Shown piece after piece: positions 45,896-57,699 of a stretch of DNA of 64,000 nt; the first letter of the stretch is position 1, and each line of letters begins with the position of its first letter. Under the pieces are notes generated by a model. The model was not told the origin of the DNA. It did not search any database and saw only the letters and a list, made by a program, of their open reading frames with translations. The DNA comes from Gnetum montanum (lineage: Eukaryota; Streptophyta; Gnetopsida; Gnetales; Gnetaceae). A program made the position numbers and the translations under genes. The stretch is taken from assembly GCA_015680685.1 (NCBI GenBank), contig MNCI01034627.1, positions 1,270,645-1,334,644 on the forward strand. Direction: 5' to 3'.

Positions 45896-46250
45896 GAACC
45901 TAAAATTGGCGTGAACCAAGTGCGGTGTATACTGGGGTGAATATCAGGCAGTATAGGCAGAGGCAAGCGTAGGTATAGCATGATGGTGGCAACCAGGGTG
46001 ACATAGATCAGGGTGCGGTGAGTCGGATGAAAGCATCCAGTGTCTAGCTTCAAACCCCAGCGTGCAAGATTTGGTGTAAACACAGCATGCAGGGACAAAA
46101 CCCCAGTGTGCAGGGTTTGGTGTAAACATGGCATGCAAGGTTTGGTGTAAACGCGGCGTGTAGGGACAAAACCCCAGTGTGTAGGGTGCGGCGTGCAGGG
46201 ACAAAACCCTAGCATGCAGGGTTCAACGTAAATGCTTCGATGAGCAAGGG
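45896..46250. repeat. Loose GCGTGCA/GGGTTTGGTGTAAAC repeats upstream of the antisense gene of B
   Basis: Repeated phrases CAGCATGCAGGGACAAAACC, CAGTGTGCAGGGTTTGGTGT and AAACGCGGCGTGTAGGGACA, about 40-60 bp apart. Counterpart of 22580-22960 in A. Confidence 0.8.
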
Positions 46251-46494
46251 CAAGCAAGTAGAAGGCCAGGGGAGAAAGGAGCCTAGCTTGACCTTCATCA
46301 AAGAGATCGAAGTGATGCTCCATTGTTTGCCTAGACCTAGGATTTCCTCATGGTTAGGGTCAGCATGCAGGTAGGCTCTGACCCTTCATCGAAATTTGTG
46401 TTTTTTGCCTACTGTTTCTATCGATTCTCCCATTGCATAGCATAAATGTTTTCATAGCATAAGGTTTCTGTACTCAGCGTGTGTGGTTAGTGTG

Positions 46495-46655
46495 GTCACG
46501 TTCCAGCGTGCAGTGTGCAGAGTCTGCATGCTAAGTTTTCTAGCATGCGGGGTGTGCATGATGAGTTTTCCAACGTGCGTAGTTTGCACGCTGAGTTTTC
46601 TAGCGTGCATGGTCTACACGTTGTGTTTTCCAGCGTGCAGGCTCTGCACGCTGCA
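46495..46655 (+). repeat. 30-bp palindromic tandem repeats just upstream of exon 2 of the antisense gene (B)
   Basis: Exact 30-bp spacing (46525, 46555, 46585, 46615, 46645). Each unit has the form TGCACGCTGAGTTTTCTAGCGTGCA followed by five bases, here broken as stem TGCACGCT, loop GAGTTTTCT, stem AGCGTGCA, so each can fold into a hairpin. The array lies within the presumed first intron or promoter of the antisense gene. The site in A has 16-bp units instead. Confidence 0.88.
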
Positions 46656-46747
46656 TGATATTGGGAGTTTTTCTAAGTGTTGGCCCCCTAGTTGTAGAAC
46701 CTTATTTTCACGTGGCTTATTAACCCTGTTTCTTGAATACGTGTAGG

Positions 46748-49700
46748 GATCCCAAACCTTTCCTCTTGGTGGTTGAGCTGGTTGGAGTTCTAACATGGTT
46801 TGGTCCAATTGATTCTGACAAGCCAATTCCTGATATGACCATTGATCACAATGGGGTATGGTTCAGAGAAGGGGCCTATGAATTCCTTGGCATTATCTTA
46901 GACAAATTCAACATGGTAATATGGTCACATCTAAGTGAACAATTAGCATTGAGCGTGTTCAAGATTATGTTACTAGGATCTTCAAATGGCATTGTGGCTT
47001 TCATGGTGGACATCGACGAGGGACCACTTACGATTGAGGATGGTCCCTCTGGAGGAGAAAAATCTAGCCGTCCATTATTACGTGTGTGGGACCTATTGTC
47101 ACATGGGTCTTACCACATAAATAACACCCTATTCCTAGCTGCTCGTGCACATAATTTGTTCCAAAACCCTCCTGGAACGGTGTAACGAGTGGGAAGGTAA
47201 GGTTGTTCAATTTACCATTTTTTACCTCGCTGCTTAGTAGTGGTTTATATTTTGATCACTGTCTCTTTGTAGGCCTCAATTCGACAAAGAAGGAGTGTGC
47301 ATAGGTGATGATGAACTCACCTTGGCTCGTACTGCTTTAGAGGCTTTCATGGCGGGCCCCAGTCTTCGTGGTGCCATGTTGGCCCAGACTAAGGGTGACA
47401 TCGTTCATTTTCACAAATGGTACTCGAGGGCACTTGCACAATGTGAGGCTAGGGGGTGGTTGCATGGGGATTGGTCTCATAATGGCCTAGTTTTTCCATG
47501 CGATGTCGATTTGGCTCCTAGCGATCTGAATCCATCGAGTGATGGTAAGTAATGGTATTTTCGATACCTCAGTTTGTTTGTTCTACTACATCATTGGTTA
47601 TATTGACTACATGGTGTTATCTTGTGTGTATAGCGGAAATCCTGTTTGGTGGATCCACTATCACAATCGGGCGGACTGAGAGCACTTTGTCTATGAAATT
47701 TGGGGAAGTTAGTGACTCACAGTGATGGTTACGTACGAAGGCACCGCCACATATCACTAGTCGTTTGAGTGATGTAGGCCTCATGGATTTGTTTACTGCT
47801 CTAAGCCTTGATGTTTCTGTGATGGAGATGATTGGAATCATTGATTCTTTTGACGAGTCTGTCACCTACTACAACACTCACATCAAGGGTGTCAAAGTGA
47901 TTTTTCATATGTCAGAGAAGTTCTTTTTGGACTTCTTTGGTGTACTAGCAGCTGGAACTAAAGTGATTTTGGATAGGACACAAAAGGAAATCCATGCGGT
48001 TCATGAATTGGAGGACTGGTTGGGTGTTCTTAAAGGCTCTAAGGGATTCCCTATGCAGGGGAAATCTAAAGTGGCAGAAGTTAATGAGTTGTATCCCTTG
48101 TTCAGGGCACGGGTGTTTTCCAAGTCTCTATCTCAAGTAAAAATTCTTAGGGTAGAACCTGCGCATATCATGCACACTATTCTAGAGATTGGGGTACGTT
48201 ATAACTGGGCCTAGTTTTTGCTTTCGGGTTTCCACAGGGAGATAGTGAGGTTAGATTCAAACATTGAGGTGCAATCCCATTTCACCTTTACATTCTTCAC
48301 CGGTTACTTATGCTGGTTGGATGAATTTTTGATTGTTCGCACGGATAACAAGTATGTGTTAAGGAATCACCACCAACTATCTCGCCCATGGATTCGCCAC
48401 TTATTTGAGGTGGCTGAATCTCAACATGCTCCCGAGGGGATTGACGAGTCGATTTCTGTCATGATGGAGGGGTCATCTAGTTAGTCAATTCACACACATG
48501 ACAGCATAGGATTGGAACTAGATAATGTACCCTATACTGCTAGGAGAGTCGATCGAGTGATCCAGGAAATGATCAAGAAAGCAAAATCAAAATTTCAGAA
48601 GCATGAACATCCTAGAGATGTTTCTCTAACTGCAAATGAACCAAGGGTGAAACGTATACGGTTTAAGATGCCTATATGGGGTAAGCTTGGTTCTCTGATT
48701 TGCTCTTTTTTTTTGTTATCATCATCATTATTTTTACTCTATTTTTCGATGGTTTATACAACACCTGATGTTGAACCTATGAATGTCATTAGAGTTAACT
48801 TCTAAAGTAAGAAAAGAGAGATTAGCAACAATCATCGAGGAGGAAGAGGTCTCAATGAACCTAAATGAGGAGGACGAGGTAGGTATGGACGAGATGGGAG
48901 GAATGAAAGATTGGGAGGGAGATACAACAAAAAAGGTTAACATCAATGATTAGGATGGAGTCAATGAGATGTTCGATGTTTTCTTCGGAGGGAGACTAGA
49001 CCTTGACGATCCTCAAAATTCAGAAGAGGACAGAGATTCTGGTATGTTCTCCTTATTATGCTATTTTCCCTTTTGAATTGTGCTTTCCATTATCTTAAAT
49101 TTTGATTTTATTTTTTTATTGCTACCAGGTGAAAATGTTGAGACCAGGACGCTTCCTAACATCCATTTAGAAGTCCCTATGATGAAGGCTCCCACAGAAA
49201 TGACCATCGAAGTTAAATCGTCTCCTATGCATGAACCATTTACTTGGATCGAAATGCTAAGTAAAATGGATTTTATAACTGGTTTTGTTAATGAGGTGGT
49301 TGATCGTATCAAGCAAGCTCACCCTAGAATAGGTAAACATATCTTAAGTGTTTTGTATCCGTTGGATTTTTTTTTCATTTGTTGCTACTGTCCGATGTCT
49401 AATGTATGTTCTCCTTATATGAGCAAGGGCTAAACTAAAATGGGATTCATCTAAGGCCACTGGTATTGATAGTTTGCCTGCACTGCCCCGACAGATTTAT
49501 GATGAAGTGGCAGAGTGCATTGTGCGGAACGCCAAGTCTCTTTGGACTTGTAGGCATTCCATTGAGAGGCTGTGGTTGCAGATTCAGGCAGGAGAAAAAG
49601 AGATTTCCAAGCTATCAGCAGAATGGGATGATCTCAAATCACGCTATGAGTTCACCTCAATAAGGTTAATGGGTGATCATTCTAGGCGAACTTCCGAAAT

Positions 49701-50453
49701 TACTTATGACAAATATTGGAACATATTGAATCACCAAGTATCGTTCACTCGAGAGCTAGCAGAGCGTAAAGTGCAAATAGATTTACTGAACCTCAAATGT
49801 CAAGATTGGAAGGCCTTCGCTTCTAAGATATGGAAATGGGGTCAAGATGAAAACACCCATAAGTATCATTATAAAAATTCATTAAAGGAGGTATCTATAG
49901 AGAAGCATTAGCTCGAGATGTTTGTTGAGGGTTTAGGCCTATGCTCTTCATTTGATGCATTTGCTAAGCATACTGTGATGGAGATGGAATCGCCCAAGAG
50001 GGTAATCACCACAGCTTCTGGGGAGGTTTCTGTGGGGGAATTTCCTCTGAAATGTCCCACTTGGTCCGCGGTGGACAAAGGGAAGGCTTTGGCCAACGTT
50101 GATCTGGGCCTTGATGGGACTGACTGGGCAAGTGTCTTTGAAGAAGAAATCCTTCCTCGGTTGGAATTCAGTCTAGGAGGATCTTCTTCAGTAAGTCATT
50201 TAAAGTTGTGACTTTTGTTTATTATATAACTTTTGGAATTCTTCTCTTTTCTTTTTGGTGTTAATTATTTTCTTTTACCTTTTTATAGGGTCAGGGTGAT
50301 GACGATGGTCAAGAGGGTGGCCCCAGTGGAGTAGGGCCCCATGGTGCCAGGAGTCTAAGGGGGACACCCCTCCCGACCCTAATGCTTAGCTTTAAGTTTG
50401 GTCTTATGATCACTCATGTTTTTATACGAGCTTCAGGCAGAAAGTTGTGGTTT
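46748..50453 (+). pseudogene. Antisense multi-exon gene of element B (about 1000 codons)
   Basis: Exons with plausible splice sites: 46748-47195 (DPKPFLLVVELVGVLTWFGP; donor GTAAGG), 47273-47544 (HFHKWYSRALAQCEARGWL; donor GTAAGT), 47634-48680 (VGLMDLFTAL, HELEDWLGVLKGSKGFPMQ, FHREIVRLDSNIEVQSHF; donor GTAAGC), about 48793-49041 (acidic, LATIIEEEEVSMNLNEED; donor GTATGT), 49129-49332 (HEPFTWIEMLSKMDFITGF; donor GTAAAC), 49428-50190 (ISKLSAEWDDLKSRYEF, charged helical region; donor GTAAGT), 50289-50453. The first exon with the start codon is unresolved. Stops at 47181-47183, about 48213, 48482 and 49909 and a 1-bp deletion in the last exon make it a pseudogene. No known family recognised. Its reading frames are kept over most of about 3 kb. 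Confidence 0.75.
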
Positions 50454-50929
50454 TGATTATCTATGAACTGATGGATGGGATCAGTTAACCACCGTAATTG
50501 TCTATTTGGACATGAATATAGCTTTTGTTTGTTATTAAAATGATTATGTATGTGATCTATGTATTGTATGGGGACATTGCACTAAGTTGTAATTTTTTGT
50601 TGATACATTTATACTATGTTCTAATTTTTAATTGAGTTTCCTATTTATTGATTTTTTTGTTTGAATTTTAAGTTTATTTGAATACTAGTAAGTGCAAATT
50701 GAAAGTGAAAATATTTTGGGTTTGAATGTAAACACGATGTAGTAATGTAAAATGTTTTTGTTCATTTCGTTGTTAACTGCAATGCACGAAGTAGGAACAG
50801 AAGTAGGAGCATGATCATGTAAAAAAAAAAGGGAATATGAAGGAAAACTATGGCTAATCATGCAACAACGCAACAGGGTAGGCATAAATTTGAACTGTAA
50901 ACTTGAATTGCAAGAAAAGGAATGTAATA
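50454..50929. other. Spacer after the antisense gene of B
   Basis: A/T-rich, no gene seen. It should hold the 3' end of the antisense transcript. Counterpart of 17971-18378 in A. Confidence 0.4.
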
Positions 50930-51205
50930 AAATGCTCTAGTTTAAGGCCATTTCGGGCCATAGGCACATATGTGTCAGTTTAAAGTCATGATAGACTGTA
51001 GTCTTGAAATTCTAGTTTAAAGCCATTTTGGACCCCATGCACTAGTTTTAAGCCATTTCGGGTCCCATGCAAACAAGAGAAGTTTCAAGTGATACTGGTG
51101 AGTTCCTTGGTAAACCGGCCATTTCTAACCGTGTCTAGTTTTATGTCATTGCGGACATGTGGTAGTTTAATGTCATTTCGGATAAGAGGTGTAGTTTAGT
51201 GGTTT
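50930..51205 (-). repeat. TAAACT array 1 of element B (protease/antisense-gene border)
   Basis: Inverted copy of 17690-17970. Units on the + strand include CTCTAGTTTAAGGCCATTTC, GTCAGTTTAAAGTCATGATA, CTAGTTTTATGTCATTGCGG and GTAGTTTAATGTCATTTCGG. Confidence 0.8.
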
Positions 51206-52399
51206 AGAAATTTTTTGATTTTTCTTAATTTAACATTAGAAGTGACACTGATAGGTGTGATTCTGTACTCAGCGTCTCCTTCGCTGATTATGTTGAACGG
51301 TAATTTAGCCCAAGGGACATCTAATGGAATAGGCTTTATGTTAGTGTCTTCTAGTGTTTCCATATGTACAGTGGTTTCGATGTTTGTTGTAGTTTCGAGG
51401 TTAGGCGGTGTATGTATAGTTTCAAGTCCAACTGTTTCTATGCTAGGTAAAGTTTGATTTATGTCTAATGGATCATTGTTTACTGGTTGCATGAAACTTT
51501 GTTTTTCATTTGTGTCATCCTGTTTAGGTTCTTCAAGCTTAACTTCCAAGCCTTGGTTTGTATCTGTATGTGACGAGATGGTAGGCGTAGCTGTCTCCCC
51601 ATGTATAATGACTTCACCACCTTCATAAGGCAGGTGAATCTCTTGGTGTATGGGGGAAGAGACTACTTTGAGTTGGGCTAGCCAGGGTCTTCCTAATATT
51701 AGATTGAACCCTGGCATCTCGTTGATGACAACAAAGTTAGCTGATGTGGGGAATCAATCCCCTGCTATAAATTCCATAGTTATAGTACCTTTTACTACTA
51801 CGCATGATCCACTAAATGATTTTAAGCATGTGGTGGATGTCGGTCTAATTAGTTCTGTGAGCCCTAATTGTTCAATTACAGGATAGGGTACTATGTTCAT
51901 GGCGGCCCCATCATCTACATGCACTCTATGTATTTTGAATTGATTTACTTGTATTGTTATGAACATAGGTGCATGGGTGACGTCTCTGATTTTCTCGTTG
52001 ATCTTAATGTTTTCGAGGTGAAAGCTTAACGATTTGGTTTTGAATCCTTGTCATTTAGACATTATCGCATGTATGGAAGGCTCATCTGTGGGTAATTTTT
52101 CGCTTACTGGGATTGATGTTAACATGTGTACTAGGGCTTCACGATGAGTTTGAGAAGTTAGCATCAGGTCATATAGGCTTAATGAAGTGTTTTTCTGTTT
52201 AAGTGCCTATGTGACCTGTGTTAGGGTTGTTTCTAAATCTTTACTATTATTCGTATGTTTGTTAATGGTTACTTGGTCCATCGGGCCCAACAGTTTTATC
52301 TCATGCGTAGCTGGTTTGATGCTTTCTTCGGTGATTGTCGATTTGGATGCATCATGTGTTCTCGATGATTCTCCCTTATAGCTTGTATTCAGTTCATTA
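51196..52399 (-). pseudogene. Protease region of element B
   Basis: Minus strand: linker with PATHEIKLLGPMDQVTINK, then MFITIQVNQFKIHRVHVDDG (active site D-D-G at about 51915), AAMNIVPYPVIEQLGL, CLKSFSGS, one stop in place of Gln at about 51756, then MPGFNLILGRPWLAQLK and IHLPYEGGEV. A Thr/Glu-rich tail ends LPFNIISEGDAEYRITPIS and RKIKKFLNH, stop at 51196-51198. The best-preserved protease in the window. Confidence 0.85.
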
Positions 52400-55300
52400 G
52401 TGGGCAATGCCATGGGTACTGTATTTCATGGGGTAGGCTTGGGGGGTCCTAGGGCAAACTGTTGACATTCCTTATTCAAGCGTTCCTGTGTGTTCCTGTG
52501 TGGGGGAACGCTTGGTTTCTGAACATCAGGTTGCTTTGGAACCCATATGACGTATGGAGTAGGACAAGGTTGTGATTGGGCAGTCGACAGTGGTCGAGTG
52601 TCAGGCCACCTGGGCACCCTAACAACATACGGGGTTGGTTTATTCTATGTTTTGTGGAGTGGAGGGTTGATGGTTATCAAGATGTCTAGGTATCCTGATA
52701 ACATATGGAGTAGGCCTAGTTGGGGGCTATGCCTCTGTAGTTGCAATCGCAGGTGGCACCTGAACTACATAGGGAGTGGGCCGGGTAGGAGGTTGCATGT
52801 TTATGGTAGTAGCGGTGGGAGGTAGACACACCACGTATGCTTTTGGTGGTATGGTAGAGGCTGCCACCGCAGGGGGTATTCGAATGACATAGGGTCTTTG
52901 TGAGGTGGGCGGGTTACATGGACAGTATGATGATTGAGGTGTAGGCATTTTTGCAATAGGAGGAATATGAACTACGAAGGGTCTCATAGGTATTTTCTAT
53001 TCATTATCTGAGTAAACAGTGTTAATTCTAGGTGCTTCTTGTTCGTTGTCTAAGTAGATGGTGTTAATTACATATGGTGCTTCCTTAGTATTTAATGGAT
53101 TCTTATATATGCCCATGGCCTGGTTTTGTGGTTTGACTGGGTTGGCTTCATTAAAAGTGATCTCACATCCATCAATCATCCATTGAATATCTTGTTTCAG
53201 GGTGAAACAATAGTTAGTGCAATGTCCATTATGTTGATGATAATCACAAAAGCGGTCTATCCTAAAGCCTCTTGGAACTGGGGGCTCATCTGGCATTGCT
53301 AAGCTTGGGTTCTCGACCAACTAACAGAATCGATCATGTCTTTGGCTCGCTGCCGGGGACAATTGTTTATGTTTCATTAGCCCAGCCTTCAAGAGTTGGT
53401 CAAACAATTGCGAGGGTTTCATGGGCAATGGTGTGTATTGAAAAGGGTCCCTCCTCTCGAAGTTTCTCGCACGACCTAGTGTAGGACTTTGTGATGTGGA
53501 TGGTTTGGGTGCAGTAGCGGAAGCAGGTCTAGCATAGTTGGTAGGGGTAGTAGGTGGTTTGCCTCATTGTCCCATGCTTGTTTGTTGTGTTTCTGCTACT
53601 GTTGCTATGGTTGCCTTAGCCTTTTCTTTTTCTTTCTTATTATGTTGGTTTTTGAAGGCTGAATAGGCGGGGTCATGGCTGTTTTGGGCTACCTCCTCTA
53701 TGTTCTTTATTTGTACAAATGCTTGACTAAGCGTGCGTGCATTAAGATAGTATATCTTGGACTTTACAAAATCATTAACGGCCCCCTTTAAAATAGTGAG
53801 GAGATAAGTCTCTGGGATTGGCTCATGAAGCTCATTGAGGGCAGCACTCCACTGTTGAATAAATTTTTGAATAGGTTCAAGCGGTGCTTGCTTGACCTGT
53901 ATCAGGCTGTTAAGTGTTGCTTCAGGTTTCAGGTTCTACTTGAACCTGGTAATGAATTGCTGTAATAAATCTTCTATAGAAGATGTTGAATTTCGGGGCA
54001 AAGCTTGATACCAATCAAGTGCTCTCCCTGTGAGGGACATAGTGAACACTCACAAGATGGCATGTGGCCACGCTTGAAGTAACATGTATTCTAGCCTAAA
54101 CATTATAAGATGGGAGTTAGGGTTTGTCTCCCCATTATATTTGGTTAACGTGGGTAAGGAAACACCCTTGGGTAGTGTTAGAGATGGAACCCAAGAGCTG
54201 ATAGGATCATCTTGATAGAAATCCACTATCTTAAGCTCTTCATCGATAGCTGTTTTGAGGTGCTTGACCTCGTCAGTTAGCTCTTGCATTAGTTTTTTGG
54301 TGTTAGCCCAGTCTTGGGCACTAGGTGAGATGGCAGATTGATTATGTTGTGTAGTATACAAATTAGATTATTGTATGGTGGCCGGGAAAGAGGAAAGTTG
54401 AGTGGTTGGAGGTTGGGCTTGTGGAACATTCATGGTAGGTGCTACTAAGGGTGGCATATTGTAAGGAAAGGGTTGTTGTTGTTGTTGCTGCTGTACTTGG
54501 GGGATATTCATGGATGGACCTGTAGGAGGTGGTATGTTGTAGTGAGGGGGTTGATGCGGCTACACACCAGTTGTAGCCCATTGTCCAATCACGTTTTATG
54601 CAGGAACACCTTGAACTTGTTGAGTTAAAGTGGTGAAGGATGCTCCTTGGGTTTGGATCCGTGGTATATAGTGCGTGGATGTAGAAGCTGGTATCATGTA
54701 TGGCATCCCAATCACTCGGGGTGGGAAGGTTTCTCCTACATTAGTTTGCGGGGGTTTTTGTTGGGGTTGTATTTGCAAGAGAGGGGACAATGTGGTAATG
54801 GGAGGAATAGTGGTGATGGGTATATTGAGTTGGGTATCGGTGACATGGGGAATGGGAATAAGCATGGATGCTTCTTGTTGGGGCACATGTTCTTGGGTGA
54901 TTTTAAATGACTGGAGGGACGTAGTTTCCCCTGTGAATGGTTGGAACAATGGGTTCGCGTAAGTTTGGGGGCTGAGGGTATGGTATGAATCTTCATGTTT
55001 GGACTGAGCCACAAAGTCATCCTCCTCTTCCAACTCAGGATTTTCCATAGACTAGTCTAAAGACTGATTCCTGGCTAGGAGAAGCTGTGAGATAAGTTTA
55101 GAGTAGTGCTCTGGAAGAGGGATGATGTCATATGGGGAAGGGATGAACTCATGTCCTCCCCTATGAAACAGTTCATATTGTCTCTTGGCCTCCATTTTAG
55201 TTTGATCCATTGCTAGGCCAGCTTGGATTTTTATGCATATAAAATTATATTGTTCCTGTGTGATAACATTAAATGATGGATTTTTCCCTTGTAGCCTGAG

Positions 55301-55435
55301 AGATTGACGAGGTTCCCCTCAGGGATTAACCTCACCATGGGCTCTGATGGGTTGCATAATGGGCATGGGCGTCATCGTGGGGCCCACGGTATTCGGAATG
55401 GACTTTGTTGAAACATTGGTGTTGGCGGTGTTCAT
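52400..55435 (-). pseudogene. gag: gag of element B
   Basis: The ATG at 55435 (MNTANTNVSTKSIPNTVGP) was chosen because it heads the only frame aligning with gag starts of F and C, and FNVITQEQYNFICIKIQAG plus HEFIPSP aligns with their EHYNFLC/KEFVPTP region. A Gln/Pro/Thr-rich segment follows (54360-55000), then AQDWANTKKLMQELTDEV (coiled coil), KYNGETNPNSHL, ALDWYQALPRNS, the NDFVKSKIYYLNA core (about 53740-54150), knuckle FCDYHQHNGHCTNYC (about 53240) and PYVVQVPP repeats (52500-52990). Stops replace Gln at several places, for example near 55325, 55053 and 53322. Confidence 0.85.
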
Positions 55436-56455
55436 GGTGAAAAGGTTGTAAATGTAACTCGGTGGATTTGACCAAGTATGAAATGGGTGTGCTTATCAGT
55501 GTACACCTAATTTAGCAGCATGTGACCTATTTGCACAGCATGTGGATTGGGTCCTAGCGTACAGACTTTAGTGACCAGCATACAGAAACTGGTCACAGCA
55601 TGTAAACTAAGGTCACAGCGTGCAGGCTGCAACTGTCTGCGTACAAGTAGAGTGCTCAGCGTGTAGGTTTACAGGGCGGCGTGTAGATAGAGTCTACAAT
55701 GTGCAGGTTTACAGGGCAGTGTGTAGATAGAGTCTATAGTGTGTAGGCTGCAACTTTCAGCGTACAAGTAGAGTGATTAGCGTGCAGGTTTACAGGGCAG
55801 CGTGTAGATAGAGTCTACAGCATGCAGGTTTACAGGGCAGCGTGTAGATAGAGTCTACAGTGTGTAGGTTGTCAGGTAGTGTATAGACAAAATCTACAGC
55901 ATGCAGGCTTTCAGGTAGCGTGTAGATAGAGTCTATAGCATGCAGGTTGTTAGGTAGCGTGTAGACAAATTCTACAGCATGTAGGTTTACAAGGTGGTGT
56001 GTAGACAGAGTCTACAACATGCAGGTTTATAGGGCAGCGTGTAGACAGAGTCTACAGCGTGTAGGCTGTCAGGCAGTGTGTAGACAGAGTCTACAGCATG
56101 CAGACTTTTAGGCAGTGTGTAGATAGTGTCTACAACATGCAGGTTATCAGGAAGTGTGTAGACAAAGTCTACAGCATGCAGAAACTGGGCAGCATGTAGA
56201 TAGATTCTATAGCATGCAGTTAAGATGGTTGCAGCATGTAGACAGGGTCTACAGTGTGTGAGTAAGATGTTTGTAGCACGTAGACAGGGTCTACAACATG
56301 TGAGTAAGATGTTTGCAGTGTGTAGACGCTAAGAATGCTACAGAATAGGGTACAGATTTGGGAGGTTTGAAATTGTTGAGTCTGAGGGTGCCCGGTAGTA
56401 GATTGGCAACACAGGGAGCAGGTGTATGAGATCAAGTTAGATTTAGATAGTTTTA
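55436..56455 (-). repeat. Leader of element B with GCGTGTAGA/GCATGCAGG tandem array (about 55530-56340)
   Basis: A 40-bp basic unit (GTGTAGATAGAGTCTACAGC then ATGCAGGTTTACAGGGCA) with variant 60-bp units, roughly 15-18 copies. It fills the region between primer-binding site and gag start. It uses the family-1 word (GTGCAGG, GCATGCAGG) and is unrelated in sequence to the family-2 leader array at 3850-4700, although position and total length are alike. Confidence 0.88.
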
Positions 56456-56474
56456 GGCCCTCCTTCTAGCGCCA
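56456..56474 (-). other. Primer-binding site of element B
   Basis: On the minus strand TGGCGCTAGAAGGAGGGCC, five bases after the LTR end TACA. Two transitions away from the family-2 site. Confidence 0.85.
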
Positions 56475-56479
56475 TTTTC

Positions 56480-57699
56480 TGTACCATCTTAAATCATCGG
56501 TGGCTGGAATGAAATGTATACTGAGAGATTTACAGACAGACACAGAAGACCCTACCTTCTCTTGAAGGCGAGCTGGAACTGACGAAGGTAGAGTACCTTG
56601 GGTGGTTCACACGTGGATTAAACAAGGATTTCCCTGATCATATTCCAACAAGCGATATGCCGGATTATACGTAGATGGTATGAAAAATGTAAATTGCCGT
56701 GCACGAATGTAAATAAGAGATAAAAAATGCGGACAAAAACTGTAAAAAATCTTGGCAGAAAATGTAGCAATATTATTGGATAATAAAAATTACAATGCAT
56801 CGGTCTAGATGCAGTTGTGAATCTGACACAAGGTAGACGAACAGCCATGGTGAATGCAGGGGTGTGATAGCATGCTGGTTTAGACTACAGGCACAGCGTG
56901 GAGACTGTATGCTTAGTGTGTAGGGTCCAAGTCCAGTGTACAGGATGGGTGTCACAAGTGTTCTTAGTGTGGATTGCCCAGATTTTTGCCAAGATTTCCT
57001 CTAATTTTCCACCCTTGATCTCGTCAAAAATCTAGGTTTTTGTACTAGTTTGGGCATTAAATTTGGATCTAAAATGGGATGATTGGCTGTGGGACGTTGG
57101 AATTTCGGGTCAGATGATAGATGGCTGCTTTGCCCGGGTGCAAAGAATATTACAACTATGCAGCATGCTGCATGCCAACATGTGCCACTGCACACCAGCA
57201 TGTACACACTAAGCGTGTGAACTCAGCATATAGACTTGACTAAAATAGAAGAATTCATTTTTACAAACTACTATTACAATAGGAAGTAGCCAATTTGCCC
57301 CTCAGATTTGGGCTTGGATGTTACAAGAATGCTGCTTGCTGATATTCTTGGACTTGATCTGACATGGTTCTGCTGATGTCTTCCACTGATGTACGCTGTG
57401 CTTCACGCTGGATGGTGCACGCTGGGCATATACGCTAGGCATGCATACTGAGCGTATACGCTAGGCGTGCACGCTACATACTCAGTGAAAACCAGGTATT
57501 TTAAGCTTAAAATTTGGCAGGGTTTGATGCCAGATGTTGCCATAATTTGCTGTGGATCCCGAGGAACCATTTCTTGCTCGATTCGACTTTGTTTGAAGCT
57601 TTTTGTGAGGTTTTCAAGCTTCATTCATGCTGGGGAGCATTAGGACTTAGCTTGATTCTTGTCGGAGAAGTACTAAGCTTAGAATTTTGTGGTGTTTTA
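56480..57699 (-). repeat. 5' LTR of element B (1220 bp)
   Basis: Left end TGTACCATCTT, right end GTGGTGTTTTA (CA mutated to TA). Aligns end to end with 38775-39995. Followed by GTAGC (57700-57704). Confidence 0.92.

Larger units (their letters stand above)
38775..57699 (-). mobile_element. Element B, complete family-1 Tat-type retrotransposon (18.9 kb) with antisense gene
   Basis: Bounded by LTRs of 1221 and 1220 bp and the 5-bp duplication GTAGC. Read on the minus strand: 5' LTR 57699-56480, primer-binding site, repeat leader, gag from 55435, protease, array 1, antisense gene (+ strand 46748-50453), spacer repeats, array 2, reverse transcriptase, RNase H, aRH, integrase, array 3, 3' untranslated region, polypurine tract, 3' LTR. 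Hand comparison of about 285 bp of the two LTRs gave about 40 differences, so the insertion is old. All genes are broken by a few stops or frameshifts. Confidence 0.92.

Noticed and set aside
54736-55020. Pro/Ser-rich minus frame overlapping gag of B, and its + strand shadows at 54647-54962
   Set aside because: Alternative frames of the low-complexity gag N-terminus, with no counterpart in A.
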